Assembly: GCA_009781635.1 (NCBI GenBank)
Contig: WQXU01000009.1
Span: 42,739 to 106,738 of the forward strand
DNA length: 64,000 bases
Source of the DNA: Treponema sp.
GTDB lineage: Bacteria > Spirochaetota > Spirochaetia > Treponematales > Breznakiellaceae
Direction of reading: 5' to 3'
This document shows, one piece after another, positions 26,810 through 36,074 of this stretch. The position numbers and the translations under genes were made by a program. Position 1 is the first letter of the stretch. Each line of letters begins with the position of its first letter. A model generated the notes under the pieces. It did not search any database, was not told the DNA's origin, and worked only from the letters and a program-made list of their open reading frames with translations.

Positions 26810-27595
26810 ATGATTCAGATTCTATTATTCTCTGCGGTTGCCGGTGTATGCGGGATGGGGCTTGGCGGTCTTATCTCTGCAATATTACTGAAAAAACCAT
26901 TGGAAAACATGATATGCTGGCTTCTGTCATTTGCGGCGGGGGTAATGATAAGTATAGTTTGCTTTGGGCTTGTACCGGAGGCCTTCGAACTTGGCGGTAT
27001 ACTTGTTTCGGTATCCGGCCTTGTAATCGGCATTCTTGTCATTATGATGCTTAACCGCCTTGTTGATAAAATTACAGAAACACGGGAAGACAATCTAAAA
27101 ATTCATTTTACGCACGAAGAGCTTTATCATGAAAGCGGATTAATCAACAATCCTACAAGGATGCTTCGTTCGGGAATGCTGATGCTTTTTGCAATTGCCC
27201 TGCACAATGTTCCGGAGGGAATTGCAATCGGCGCAAGCGGCAGTTATGACATAAGGCTGGGCGCGCTTTTGGCAATCATGATAGCGATACACAATATTCC
27301 GGAAGGAATGGCAGTTGCCGCTCCCCTGCTTGCAGGCGGAGTAAATAAATGGAAGGCGATATTTTTAACATCTTTGGCAGGCGCAACAACGCTCCTTGGC
27401 GGCATAACAGGTATTCTCATCGGAAGCATTTCCAACACGGCAATTGCACTGTCGCTTTCCGCCGCAGGCGGCGCGATGCTCTACATTGTTTTCGGCGAAA
27501 TAATTCCGCAGTCAATTATTATGACAAAAAACCGCACCGCATCCATAGTAGCATTATTCGGTATTATTATTGGATTGATTGTAACGCAGATTTAA
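26810..27595 (+). CDS. ZIP-family divalent metal transporter
   Basis: 261 residues, about eight transmembrane helices, with the paired metal-binding motifs of the ZupT/GufA branch: HNVPEGIAIG in one helix and HNIPEGMAVA in the next. A charged cytoplasmic loop (about residues 85-115) separates helices 3 and 4. The family imports Zn2+, Fe2+ or Mn2+. It is divergent from the second pst operon and shares its promoter region, including the Pho-box array, so phosphate-linked expression is plausible though unproven. Substrate not predictable. The ribosome site is weak. Confidence 0.9.
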   Translation: MIQILLFSAVAGVCGMGLGGLISAILLKKPLENMICWLLSFAAGVMISIVCFGLVPEAFELGGILVSVSGLVIGILVIMMLNRLVDKITETREDNLKIHFTHEELYHESGLINNPTRMLRSGMLMLFAIALHNVPEGIAIGASGSYDIRLGALLAIMIAIHNIPEGMAVAAPLLAGGVNKWKAIFLTSLAGATTLLGGITGILIGSISNTAIALSLSAAGGAMLYIVFGEIIPQSIIMTKNRTASIVALFGIIIGLIVTQI

Positions 27596-27598
27596 AAA

Positions 27599-29596
27599 TC
27601 AAGACGGAAATATTTCCCGCAGATTCCGGTTTATTCCGTCAAGGTCAAAAGCATCCGGCGTAAATCCGGCTCCCAGTTCATGCTGCGCCGACTGCCTGTC
27701 AACACTGCTGCCCGCTTCCAGATACCCAAGCAGCCTTCTGAAATGGCGGGGACCGTCAACCTGCTCAGGAGGCGCAGCGCCGTCACCGGCGACAAAACGC
27801 CTTACTTCGTTTTTGGCAGGCTGATATGACGACATGATAATAACTTTAACATTCCACTTTGGGCCGTATTCGTAAATGATTTCTTTTTTACCGTGAAAAT
27901 CAATATCGCCCAGCATTATTTTATCATGCAGATATTCCTTGCCGCCTTCCGGAGTTTCTGTGTAAAAACGAAAACGTAAATCGTTTTTCCAGTTCATGCT
28001 TACCTGAATTATCCGGTGCATTTCTTCCATCGTGCATTCCTGGGATATAATTACCCTTCTCCATACATCAAGCCCGGAGATACTGATCTGCACCATCCGC
28101 CATAATTTCGTCCGCGGCTGTCCGGATAATTTTCCTCCCTGAATCAAAGTAAGGTTACTTCTTCTGAAATTATCCATGGCGGTATTTATAAGCTCTTTAA
28201 TATCGGAATAAGTATCTATCATACTGTCCAGAGAATTTTCCATTGCGGTAATTTCAGAATTTCCTGGAGAATCGTCAAAAGCAAGATCCTCAAGCAAGGC
28301 GGCCGCATGCCCCTGAATTTGAGAGAGCACTATAAAGGTATGCCTTGGCAGCCATACGCTTTCGATTTCTCCTTTTTGCAATTTAACAGACAGTTCAATA
28401 ACAGCCGTATGCAATTCTGCAACGCGCTGGCGGACAGGGCCTGCGCCCTGATCCAAAAACAACGAATAGCTTTTGTAAAAATCATCCATACTGTCAAAGA
28501 TATAATCCGCCAGCAGATCCCATTCGGCTTCATCAAGATGAATGACAGGCGGAATCAGGCGGTTTATCACAAGATCAATATCTTTTTCATTCCTGAAAAA
28601 AGCGTCCCTTATATAGGAAAGAATGACAAACTCGGAAATTGGAATGTTCTTTTGAAACAGAAGCTCTTCTATAAATGTCCTGTCCGGCGGGACAATGTAA
28701 TTTTGAAGGTTCTTGTTGTCTGGAATTTCCTTGCCTGCAAACCAAAAGCGCGTTTCAATGCCGTAGGGAACTATATCTACGCGGTTTGTTTTTTCATAAA
28801 GAAATTCCTCCAGAGAATATGCGGGAACTCCCCTCATGCGCTTGCCGACGAACCAGTATGCAAATGCGATTTGCTCCTCTGTGCTTGCTCCGGGACCAAG
28901 CATGGCAAAACTGTCTTCAAAACCGCTTTCGGCAGCTTCAAGCCACTCATCCAAATCGGCGCGCTGCCATTCGTCCTTCCCCGCTTTTTCAAGCTCATAA
29001 AGGCACTCTTTCCAGTTTATCGTGCGTACTATGAAACGGTCGCCCGGCACAAAAGAACTTTCACGGTATATGGCGCGCATATCCAGCGTGTGTATCGATA
29101 CTTCCGGCGGATCTTCGTAGGGGTCGGCGTTGTATGCATCTTCATTTTCATTGTTGTCTCTTGCAATATACTGGGGTGCAAACTCTTCGCCGTAAATGCA
29201 ATAAAACGGATACAGTTCCTCAGGCGGCGCTTCGGTAGTTGTTACAGGAACAGGATTGCCTTTATAGAAAAACTTGTAACGGTGCGGAAGAGTTAAGGGA
29301 TTTGCAAACGGAACGCACCGGTGCCCCGGAATTAATATGCCGTTAAGCAATTCTAACCGCGAAGGGCTTATTACAAATTCTGCAGGCTCAAAACAGGTTC
29401 TGCGGGAAACCCAATAACGGCTATCCTGTTTAAATGCGATCTTTCTTGTATCCAGATAATTGCCTATTTCTGCGGCAAGCTTTTTGTCGGGTTTTTGGCC
29501 GGAAGCCTGCACATAGATGGTAATGTCATCCAGAGTAAACGGTTCGCTTACATTTTCCAGAAATTCATACAAGGCTTCATCTTGATCTAATTCCAT
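27599..29596 (-). CDS. Large unknown protein with pRiA4b ORF-3-like C-terminal domain
   Basis: About 665 residues. The C-terminal 180 residues match the plasmid pRiA4b ORF-3 family: LKISISGLDVWRRVIISQECTM-like core, a YGPKWNVKVII strand, and GDGAAPPEQVDGPRHFRRLL, which corresponds to the family's GDGAxPPEDxGG signature. The first two thirds are unknown, acidic and without membrane segments. The family is often found near mobile or defence genes but has no settled function. Start: the ATG at 29596 has no clear ribosome site; a TTG at 29632 is in frame too. It is divergent from the cellobiose phosphorylase gene, whose promoter overlaps this start. Confidence 0.7.
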   Translation of the reverse strand: MELDQDEALYEFLENVSEPFTLDDITIYVQASGQKPDKKLAAEIGNYLDTRKIAFKQDSRYWVSRRTCFEPAEFVISPSRLELLNGILIPGHRCVPFANPLTLPHRYKFFYKGNPVPVTTTEAPPEELYPFYCIYGEEFAPQYIARDNNENEDAYNADPYEDPPEVSIHTLDMRAIYRESSFVPGDRFIVRTINWKECLYELEKAGKDEWQRADLDEWLEAAESGFEDSFAMLGPGASTEEQIAFAYWFVGKRMRGVPAYSLEEFLYEKTNRVDIVPYGIETRFWFAGKEIPDNKNLQNYIVPPDRTFIEELLFQKNIPISEFVILSYIRDAFFRNEKDIDLVINRLIPPVIHLDEAEWDLLADYIFDSMDDFYKSYSLFLDQGAGPVRQRVAELHTAVIELSVKLQKGEIESVWLPRHTFIVLSQIQGHAAALLEDLAFDDSPGNSEITAMENSLDSMIDTYSDIKELINTAMDNFRRSNLTLIQGGKLSGQPRTKLWRMVQISISGLDVWRRVIISQECTMEEMHRIIQVSMNWKNDLRFRFYTETPEGGKEYLHDKIMLGDIDFHGKKEIIYEYGPKWNVKVIIMSSYQPAKNEVRRFVAGDGAAPPEQVDGPRHFRRLLGYLEAGSSVDRQSAQHELGAGFTPDAFDLDGINRNLREIFPS

Positions 29597-29640
29597 TGAT
29601 TTTATGATAGAATGATCTGTATAGTAAATCAATATGGAGG
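29596..29640 (+). promoter_or_regulatory. Promoter and ribosome site of cellobiose phosphorylase gene
   Basis: A -35 box TTGATT (29596-29601), an 18-bp spacer and a -10 box TATAGT (29620-29625) precede a GGAGG (29636-29640) placed five bases before the ATG at 29646. The implied leader is very short. Confidence 0.55.
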
Positions 29641-29645
29641 CTATT

Positions 29646-32039
29646 ATGCAATATGGTTATTTTGATCCTGATAAAAGGGAATATGTTATCAACAAACCTG
29701 ATACTCCCGCACCCTGGGCCAATTATTTGGGTTCTCCGGCATACGGTGCGATTATTTCCAATAATGCAGGCGGTTACAGCTTTGTAAAAAGCGGAGCGGC
29801 AGGAAGATTGATCCGCTACCGTTTTAACGAGCAGGATCGTCCCGGGCGCTACATTTATCTGCGCGATGATGATTCCGGGGATTATTGGTCTGCTTCATGG
29901 CAGCCTGTCGGAAAACCTCTGGATCAATATAAATCGATATGCCGTCACGGGACGGGCTATACGCAAATTGAAGCGGATTATAAGGATATTCATTCGGAAG
30001 CAAGCTATTATGTGCCGCATGGAGCCGACTACGAAATTTGGCGGTTTAAAGTTGAAAACAAGGGATCAAAGCCGCGGAAAATATCCGTATTCGGCTATGC
30101 GGAATTTACATGCGAAAGCTTTTATGAACAGGATCAGGTTAATCTTCAATATACTCAATTTATAACACGCACATATTTTAAGGAAAAATTCATCCTGCAA
30201 ACTATCAATGAAAATTGCCTTAATGCCGTCAACGAAAGCCGCGTGGAAACCAGGTTCTTCGGGCTTGCCGGTGCAAAGATTGCAAGCTTCTGCGGCGATC
30301 GCGCAAGCTTTTTGGGCAATTACCGCGATTACGGAAATCCGGTATCTGTAGAGAACGGCAGGCTTTGCGGCACATTAAATTATAATTTAAACCCCTGCGG
30401 CGCCCTGCATACGCAGTTGGAACTGGCTCCCGGACAAAGCGCAAACTTTGTTTTCCTCCTTGGGCAAAAACGCGAGGCGCAGGCAAAAGAACTTGTCGCG
30501 CGTTATGAAGATGCAAGCCTGCCGGATCGCGAAATTGCCGAATTAAAAAAATTCTGGCACAGCAGACTGGACAACCTGAAAGTTACTACCCCGAATGAAA
30601 ACTTCAACAACATGATCAACACATGGAATGCGTATCAGTGTTTTATTACTTTTATCTGGTCGCGCGCCGCATCTCTTGTCTACTGCGGCCAGCGCAACGG
30701 TTATGGTTACAGGGATACAGTTCAGGATATCCAGGGCATCATCCATCTTGATCCGGAAATGGCGCTGGAAAAAATCAGGTTCATGATTTCCGCTCAGGTA
30801 AACCACGGCGGCGCGCTTCCGCTTGTAAAGTTCAATCACAACCCCGGCCAGGAAGACAAACCGGAAGATCAATCTTACCGCCAGTCTACAGGACATCCGT
30901 CCTACCGCGCCGATGATGCATTGTGGCTGTTCCCCACAGTCTGGAAATATATTGCCGAAACCGGCAACACTGCGCTGCTTGATGAAATTATTCCCTACGC
31001 AGACGAAGGCCAGGATACATTGTTCAATCACTTGATAAGAGCTATCGAGTTTTCATTAAATAATTTGGGAATACACGGCCTGCCTGCCGGGCTTCATGCC
31101 GACTGGAACGACTGCCTCAGGCTTGGCGCAAACGGCGTATCAGTATTTGTCGCGCTGCAGCTCTACTACGCTTTTGAAATAATGATTCGATTCGCAAAAC
31201 ACAGGAACGACGCAACAACAGAAGCGAGGATGGCGGATCTAAAATCACGTTTTGGCAAAGTAATAGAAGAGCGCTGCTGGAATAAGGACCGCTTTGTACG
31301 CGGCATAACAGAGGACGATGTAGTTGTCGGAAAGCCGGGTGACCCCGAAGCCAGCATGTGGCTTAACCCGCAGAGCTGGGCTGTAATATCCGGCTTCGCA
31401 GATGAAGCGCGGGGAAATGCAATACTTGATCTTGCTCACAGGGAATTAAATACAAAATACGGCGCGCGTCTTATGGCGCCTTCGTATGCCAAGCATGCAT
31501 TCGAGGGAGCTTTGGCGCTTTTATTTAATCCGTCAACAAAAGAAAACGGCGGTATTTTCCTGCAGTCACAGGGCTGGTTAATTTTAGCCGAAGCGCTCTT
31601 GGGACGGGGGAACCGCGCTGTTGAATATTATCTGGAAAGCTGTCCTTCCGCACAGAACAGCATCGCAGAAATCCGTCTGCAGGAGCCCTATGTATATTCA
31701 CAATTCACAGAGAGCACAGACAGTCCGTTTGAAGGACGCAGTCATGTTCACTGGCTTACAGGCACTGCAAGTACAGTTATGGTCGGCAGCGTTGAAGGTA
31801 TCCTGGGATTAAGGCCCGATATAAACGGCCTTCGTTTGTCACCGGCAATACCTGCGGAGTGGAAAACATTTACCATGGAAAAAGTTTTCCGCGGCAGTAA
31901 ACTCAACATAAAGATCAACAATCCTGACGGACGCCAGAGCGGCTGCAAAAAACTGACTGTAAACGGAGAAGCGATGGACGGAAATTATATTCCTGCTTCG
32001 ATACTTAAAGCAGTGAATGAGGTTGTATTAGAGATGTGA
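29646..32039 (+). CDS. Cellobiose phosphorylase (GH94)
   Basis: 797 residues, the usual length for a GH94 disaccharide phosphorylase. Seen: the N-terminal beta-sandwich (MQYGYFDPDKREYVI), and the (alpha/alpha)6 barrel with the catalytic motif ADWNDCL carrying the general-acid Asp, plus GQRNGYGYRDTVQD and the C-terminal GS..VHWLTGTAS pattern. It splits cellobiose with phosphate into glucose 1-phosphate and glucose, saving one ATP per disaccharide. There is no signal peptide, so it acts in the cytoplasm on imported cellobiose. I use the ATG at 29646 because of the GGAGG site. The N-terminal CYC-type pattern favours cellobiose over chitobiose. Confidence 0.93.
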   Translation: MQYGYFDPDKREYVINKPDTPAPWANYLGSPAYGAIISNNAGGYSFVKSGAAGRLIRYRFNEQDRPGRYIYLRDDDSGDYWSASWQPVGKPLDQYKSICRHGTGYTQIEADYKDIHSEASYYVPHGADYEIWRFKVENKGSKPRKISVFGYAEFTCESFYEQDQVNLQYTQFITRTYFKEKFILQTINENCLNAVNESRVETRFFGLAGAKIASFCGDRASFLGNYRDYGNPVSVENGRLCGTLNYNLNPCGALHTQLELAPGQSANFVFLLGQKREAQAKELVARYEDASLPDREIAELKKFWHSRLDNLKVTTPNENFNNMINTWNAYQCFITFIWSRAASLVYCGQRNGYGYRDTVQDIQGIIHLDPEMALEKIRFMISAQVNHGGALPLVKFNHNPGQEDKPEDQSYRQSTGHPSYRADDALWLFPTVWKYIAETGNTALLDEIIPYADEGQDTLFNHLIRAIEFSLNNLGIHGLPAGLHADWNDCLRLGANGVSVFVALQLYYAFEIMIRFAKHRNDATTEARMADLKSRFGKVIEERCWNKDRFVRGITEDDVVVGKPGDPEASMWLNPQSWAVISGFADEARGNAILDLAHRELNTKYGARLMAPSYAKHAFEGALALLFNPSTKENGGIFLQSQGWLILAEALLGRGNRAVEYYLESCPSAQNSIAEIRLQEPYVYSQFTESTDSPFEGRSHVHWLTGTASTVMVGSVEGILGLRPDINGLRLSPAIPAEWKTFTMEKVFRGSKLNIKINNPDGRQSGCKKLTVNGEAMDGNYIPASILKAVNEVVLEM

Positions 32040-32047
32040 TATTTAAG

Positions 32048-32077
32048 AGGGATTAGGAATCAGTTACCCTGATCCCT
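32048..32077 (+). terminator. Stem-loop after cellobiose phosphorylase gene
   Basis: A ten-pair stem with a G-U wobble (GGGATTAGG against CCTGATCCC) and a ten-base loop, starting eight bases after the stop codon. No strong T-run follows, so termination may be partial and readthrough into the aldo/keto reductase gene is possible. Confidence 0.4.
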
Positions 32078-32107
32078 TACTATTAAATCCTAAAAATGGA
32101 GTGCGTA

Positions 32108-33235
32108 ATGATCTATAAAGAGTTTGGCAATACCGGAAAAAAAGTTTCCGTTCTCGGCTTCGGCGCGATGCGGCTGCCCATGCTGGAAGAGAATGAAAAA
32201 AAAATAGTAAATGAAGAACTGGCAATTCCTCTTATGCAGCAGGCATTTGATATGGGAATAAATTATATCGATACTGCGCCACTGTACTGCGAGACCTTAA
32301 GTGAAATAGCGGTAGGCAAGGCGCTGAAAGGTTACCGGGATAAAATTTATTTATCAACAAAAAATCCAATAGAAGACAATGACGGCGATCACTGGATGGG
32401 AAGGCTGGAAAAATCTCTTAAAAAACTGGATACAGATTACATTGATTTTTATCATTTTTGGGGCATCTCTTTAAAAAGTTTTGAAGGCTGGCAGGGTCTA
32501 AAGTACGGCCCTCTTGAAGCGGCGCAGAAGGCAAAGGAACAGGGGCTTATAAAACATATTTCATTCTCCTACCATGATGCGCCGGAAAATTATAAAAAGA
32601 TAATTGACTCCGGGCTTTTTGAAACAACGCTTGTTCAATACAACATGCTGGATCGTTCCAATGAGGAAAATATTGCATATGCAAAATCAAAGGGTCTTGG
32701 CGTAGTAGTAATGGGGCCTGTCGGCGGCGGACGGCTCGGCGCTCCCAGCGAGCAGATACAGGAGCTTTTGAAAAACAAACCTGCAAGCACTGCGGAAATG
32801 GCCATGCGCTTTGTGCTTGCCAATGATAATGTAGATATAGCTCTTTCGGGTATGAGCGATTTAAACATGTTAAAGGAAAACTTTGCCGTAGCATCGCGTA
32901 CAGGGCATTTAACAGATGAGGAATTGCAACATGTAAATAAGATGATGGAAGAAAATAAAAATCATGCCAGGCTCTACTGTACAGGCTGCAATTACTGCAA
33001 GCCCTGTCCGCAGAAAATTGATATAGCATACCTGTTTGAAATCATGAACCGTTATAAAGTTTACGGTTTAAAAGAGCATGCAAAAAGCGCATATTATGAA
33101 ATGATGAAAGGCTGGAGCTGGATAAAAAGCGAAGATGCATCAAAATGCACGGCATGCGGCGCATGCGAAGAAAAGTGCCCGCAGAAACTGCCCATTATAA
33201 AGCAGCTTGCGGAAACCCATGCAACCCTGGCCTAG
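32108..33235 (+). CDS. Aldo/keto reductase with C-terminal [4Fe-4S] ferredoxin domain
   Basis: 375 residues. The AKR barrel starts at MIYKEFGNTGKKVSVLGFG with Asp and Tyr of the catalytic set in YIDTAPLYC, and Lys and His in later strands (STKNP, DFYHFWGI). The C-terminal 90 residues add Cys motifs (CTGCNYCKPCPQ and CTACGACEEKCPQ), typical of the Fe-S AKR branch in anaerobes. This branch is usually annotated only as predicted oxidoreductase; the electron path and substrate are unknown. The ATG at 32108 is preceded by GGAG at six bases; an ATG four codons earlier has none. Confidence 0.9.
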   Translation: MIYKEFGNTGKKVSVLGFGAMRLPMLEENEKKIVNEELAIPLMQQAFDMGINYIDTAPLYCETLSEIAVGKALKGYRDKIYLSTKNPIEDNDGDHWMGRLEKSLKKLDTDYIDFYHFWGISLKSFEGWQGLKYGPLEAAQKAKEQGLIKHISFSYHDAPENYKKIIDSGLFETTLVQYNMLDRSNEENIAYAKSKGLGVVVMGPVGGGRLGAPSEQIQELLKNKPASTAEMAMRFVLANDNVDIALSGMSDLNMLKENFAVASRTGHLTDEELQHVNKMMEENKNHARLYCTGCNYCKPCPQKIDIAYLFEIMNRYKVYGLKEHAKSAYYEMMKGWSWIKSEDASKCTACGACEEKCPQKLPIIKQLAETHATLA

Positions 33236-33322
33236 TGTCCTGTAATTAGGCAATTCTTTCCTTGTATTCTGCGGCTTTAAGCAGTATTTTAGAAAACTAG
33301 AAAAGGACTAACTATTACCGTG

Positions 33323-35986
33323 TTATATGGTGGAGTCTTCGCCGGTAAGATCGTCGAACATTGATGAGAAGGGTGAAACAATATCCAGTTCGGGGGGAAG
33401 GTCTATAAAGTCGTGGGTAACAGTGTACTGGGCTGCCTCGATACCGCTGGCAACAGCCAAGAGGCCTTTTTTTGGTTTGCCTTGCAGATCTTTTGATTCA
33501 CTTGCAATGGCAAGAAGTCCCTTCCTGACTGGTTTTTTCTGCAAGTCCTTTGACTCGCTTGCAGCTGCAAGAAGTCCCTTCCCATGTTTTGCCCTGGATG
33601 TTTTTATGTTTTTTTTGCCTGCCTTCTGGAGAAGGCCTTTTGGCGCTGTGTCACGAGGTCTAAGTGAAAGAAGTTTATTTGCAAGGCCAAGAAGACCGCC
33701 AGGTTTTTTAACCGGCTCTTCCATTGCTTCTCGCAGGGCTATGTCTATTAAATTTGGCTCTGGTTCTTCTGTTTCATCAAGCTCTTCTGCAATAGGTTCG
33801 ATTTCTTCAATTTCGTTCAATTCCTCTGCTATGATGACTTCTTCGATCTCGTCAATTTCTTCCGCTTCTTCGATTTTCTCAACTTCGTCTATTTCGTCCA
33901 GTTCTTCTGTTTTTGCTATCTCATCGAGTTCTTCAACTATTCCAACTTCTTCCAATTCATCGACTTCATCTATCGCTTCTACTTCTACTATCTCATCGAG
34001 CTCTTCAGCTGTTCCAACTTCTTCTATCTCATCAAACTCTTCTATTACTTCAACTTCTCTTATCTCATCGAGTTCCTCTATTGCTCTAATTTCCTCGAAC
34101 TCTTCAGCTTCATCTATCTTGTCTAATTCCCTGACTTCACTTACATCTTCAAGTTCATCGACTTTATCTATCTCATCAAGTTCTTCAATTTCACCTGCTT
34201 CTTCGAGTTCCTTGGCTTCCTCGATTTCGTCCAGTTCTTCTACTTCACCTACTTCTTCGAGTTCTTCTACTTCGCCTACTTCCTCAAGCTCTTCGGTTTC
34301 CTCTATTTCGTCCAGTTCCTCTATTTCACCTACTTCTTCCAGCTCTTCAGCTTCCTCGATTTCGTCCAGTTCCTCTATTTCACCTACTTCTTCCAGCTCC
34401 TCGGCTTCCTCGATTTCGTCCAGTTCTTCTACTTCACCTACTTCTTCGAGTTCCTCTATTTCACCTACTTCCTCAAGCTCCTCGGCTTCCTCTATCTCGT
34501 CCAGTTCTTCTACTTCGCCTACTTCTTCGAGCTCTTCGGCTTCCTCTATCTCGTCCAGTTCTTCTACTTCACCTACTTCTTCCAGCTCTTCGGCTTCCTC
34601 GATTTCGTCCAGCTCTTCTACTTCGCCTACTTCCTCAAGCTCTTCAGCTTCTCCGATCTCGTCCAGTTCCTCTACTTCGCCTACTTCTTCAAGTTTCTCG
34701 GCTTTTTCAAGCTTCCGGACTTTGTCCTGTTTTTTGGTCTTTAAAGCAGCAGGAGTATCTTTTGCTTTTTGCTCAACAGAAACAGGCGAAACATAATCGC
34801 TGCCGGATTTCAAAACAGCAAGAAGCTCATCCCATGATTTATCAATCATGCTGTCAATGTTTTTTTCAAGACGGCTGTTTAATTTTAAGTTATGCTTCAG
34901 TTCTGTCCGGATTCCGTCACGGCGCTGTTCAAGCTCAAGTATCCATTTAAGTCTTTCCTGACTGGATTTATCCACATACAGCTTGTTAAAAAGGCTGTCC
35001 CTCAGGCGCTTTAAACGGTTCCGCACAATTGTAAGGGGATTCGGCTTAAGGTTAATCAGAAAGAACAATGATAAAAACGTTGTAAGAAACATTGAAAGCT
35101 GCAGGATAAGCTTCATGTGATCAGAAATATAAAACAGATAATCATTGATCAAACGGCCGAAGAAAATTCCATGATTCGTTCTGTACGAAATAAGAGAATA
35201 ATTTACTCCGGAATCTGCGGAATCAAGGATTACGCGATCGAGTATGCCCTCATTCCAAATTCCGGCTACTTTTTCGTAAATGTCTGATTTTGATGATTCA
35301 GGGCATCCCAAAAGAATGCCTGCAGGTCTGCTTATAACAGAAATATCATCACTGACTTTTATACGCCCTTGAGCAATAAGCTTTTCAGCCAGAGACCTGA
35401 CCGATATGTTAAAAAGCGCTGTCCCCCTGTAAACATCCATTGAATCATGAAACGGAAACGAAAAAATAATTCTTTCACCCTGACCGTCCATGGTATATTT
35501 TGCGCTGCCGCCGTCAGGAACGCTTACCGCATCAAATGGCAGAGCGGCAGGATCTTCGCCGTAATTGCGGAAGGATGTCGAGTCACGGTTTTGGTTTATT
35601 ATGTCGCGGGCAGAAGTTGAAAAGTGTATTCTTGTTCCGCCGGAATCCACAAATTGCACAGACTGAAGTCCGCCGACAGATTCCAGCAGTATCCCGAATA
35701 TTCTGGAACGTTCAAAAATATCTTCGGCGCTCTGAGTGTGCAGAAAGCTGCTGCGGACTGCCGGCTCCGACAGGGTTTCCATAAACCTGGTTTGCAGTTC
35801 GACAATATGATCATGAACAAGTTCTGCATTTACCGAATTTTCCCTAACATAGGATCTTACAACAGAAGGGTTATAAAAACGCGTTTGTACATAATCCAGC
35901 AATTCAATGTCAACCAGATAATGAAATCCGGCAAAAATGAGGAAGGATATAACTAACGCCAGAATCGGCTTCAAAATGCTTGGCAA
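33323..35986 (-). CDS. Membrane sensor-like protein with long acidic 9-residue repeat domain
   Basis: 887 residues. TM1 is at about 5-22, then an extracytoplasmic region of about 260 residues that resembles a Cache-type sensor, TM2 at about 292-312, a basic coiled region (315-400), then some 310 residues (432-743) of near-perfect repeats of the form EELDEIEEA/EELEEVGEV, followed by a C-terminal region with three KGLLA-(A/I/V)-AS copies. No kinase, methyl-accepting or cyclase domain is present, so the output would be through the acidic helical rod. Start: TTG at 35986 with only a weak ribosome site. No function is known to me; the repeat suggests length variation between strains. Confidence 0.75.
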   Translation of the reverse strand: MPSILKPILALVISFLIFAGFHYLVDIELLDYVQTRFYNPSVVRSYVRENSVNAELVHDHIVELQTRFMETLSEPAVRSSFLHTQSAEDIFERSRIFGILLESVGGLQSVQFVDSGGTRIHFSTSARDIINQNRDSTSFRNYGEDPAALPFDAVSVPDGGSAKYTMDGQGERIIFSFPFHDSMDVYRGTALFNISVRSLAEKLIAQGRIKVSDDISVISRPAGILLGCPESSKSDIYEKVAGIWNEGILDRVILDSADSGVNYSLISYRTNHGIFFGRLINDYLFYISDHMKLILQLSMFLTTFLSLFFLINLKPNPLTIVRNRLKRLRDSLFNKLYVDKSSQERLKWILELEQRRDGIRTELKHNLKLNSRLEKNIDSMIDKSWDELLAVLKSGSDYVSPVSVEQKAKDTPAALKTKKQDKVRKLEKAEKLEEVGEVEELDEIGEAEELEEVGEVEELDEIEEAEELEEVGEVEELDEIEEAEELEEVGEVEELDEIEEAEELEEVGEIEELEEVGEVEELDEIEEAEELEEVGEIEELDEIEEAEELEEVGEIEELDEIEETEELEEVGEVEELEEVGEVEELDEIEEAKELEEAGEIEELDEIDKVDELEDVSEVRELDKIDEAEEFEEIRAIEELDEIREVEVIEEFDEIEEVGTAEELDEIVEVEAIDEVDELEEVGIVEELDEIAKTEELDEIDEVEKIEEAEEIDEIEEVIIAEELNEIEEIEPIAEELDETEEPEPNLIDIALREAMEEPVKKPGGLLGLANKLLSLRPRDTAPKGLLQKAGKKNIKTSRAKHGKGLLAAASESKDLQKKPVRKGLLAIASESKDLQGKPKKGLLAVASGIEAAQYTVTHDFIDLPPELDIVSPFSSMFDDLTGEDSTI
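33758..34693 (-). repeat. Tandem repeat encoding acidic 9-residue units (27/54-bp period)
   Basis: About 34 units of nine residues, most clearly as an 18-residue (54-bp) double unit EELEEVGEV-EELDEIEEA. Units near the N-terminal side (34300-34690) are nearly identical at the DNA level, those nearer 33800-34150 are diverged, which is the pattern of recent expansion at one end. Leu, Ile and Val recur at fixed positions in a Glu background, favouring a charged helix. Confidence 0.9.
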
Positions 35987-36074
35987 ATTATTAACCCGTT
36001 TGTTCTATATATCGGCATTAAATTATACCAAAAAAACCTATAAATTCGAGTTTTATAGCTGTAAATTATTTTAT

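Noticed and set aside
28307..29296. 329-codon open frame on the plus strand
   Set aside because: Antisense to the pRiA4b ORF-3-like gene, no recognisable domain and unlikely composition (Cys, Phe and Arg rich).
33758..34693. CRISPR array
   Set aside because: The repeats are contiguous coding units of 27/54 bp without unique spacers and lie in a long open frame.
33327..34796. 489-codon open frame, Ser-rich, on the plus strand
   Set aside because: It is the antisense shadow of the Glu-rich repeat; stops are absent because the repeat codons read as TCT/TCC/TCG in that frame. No ribosome site or family.
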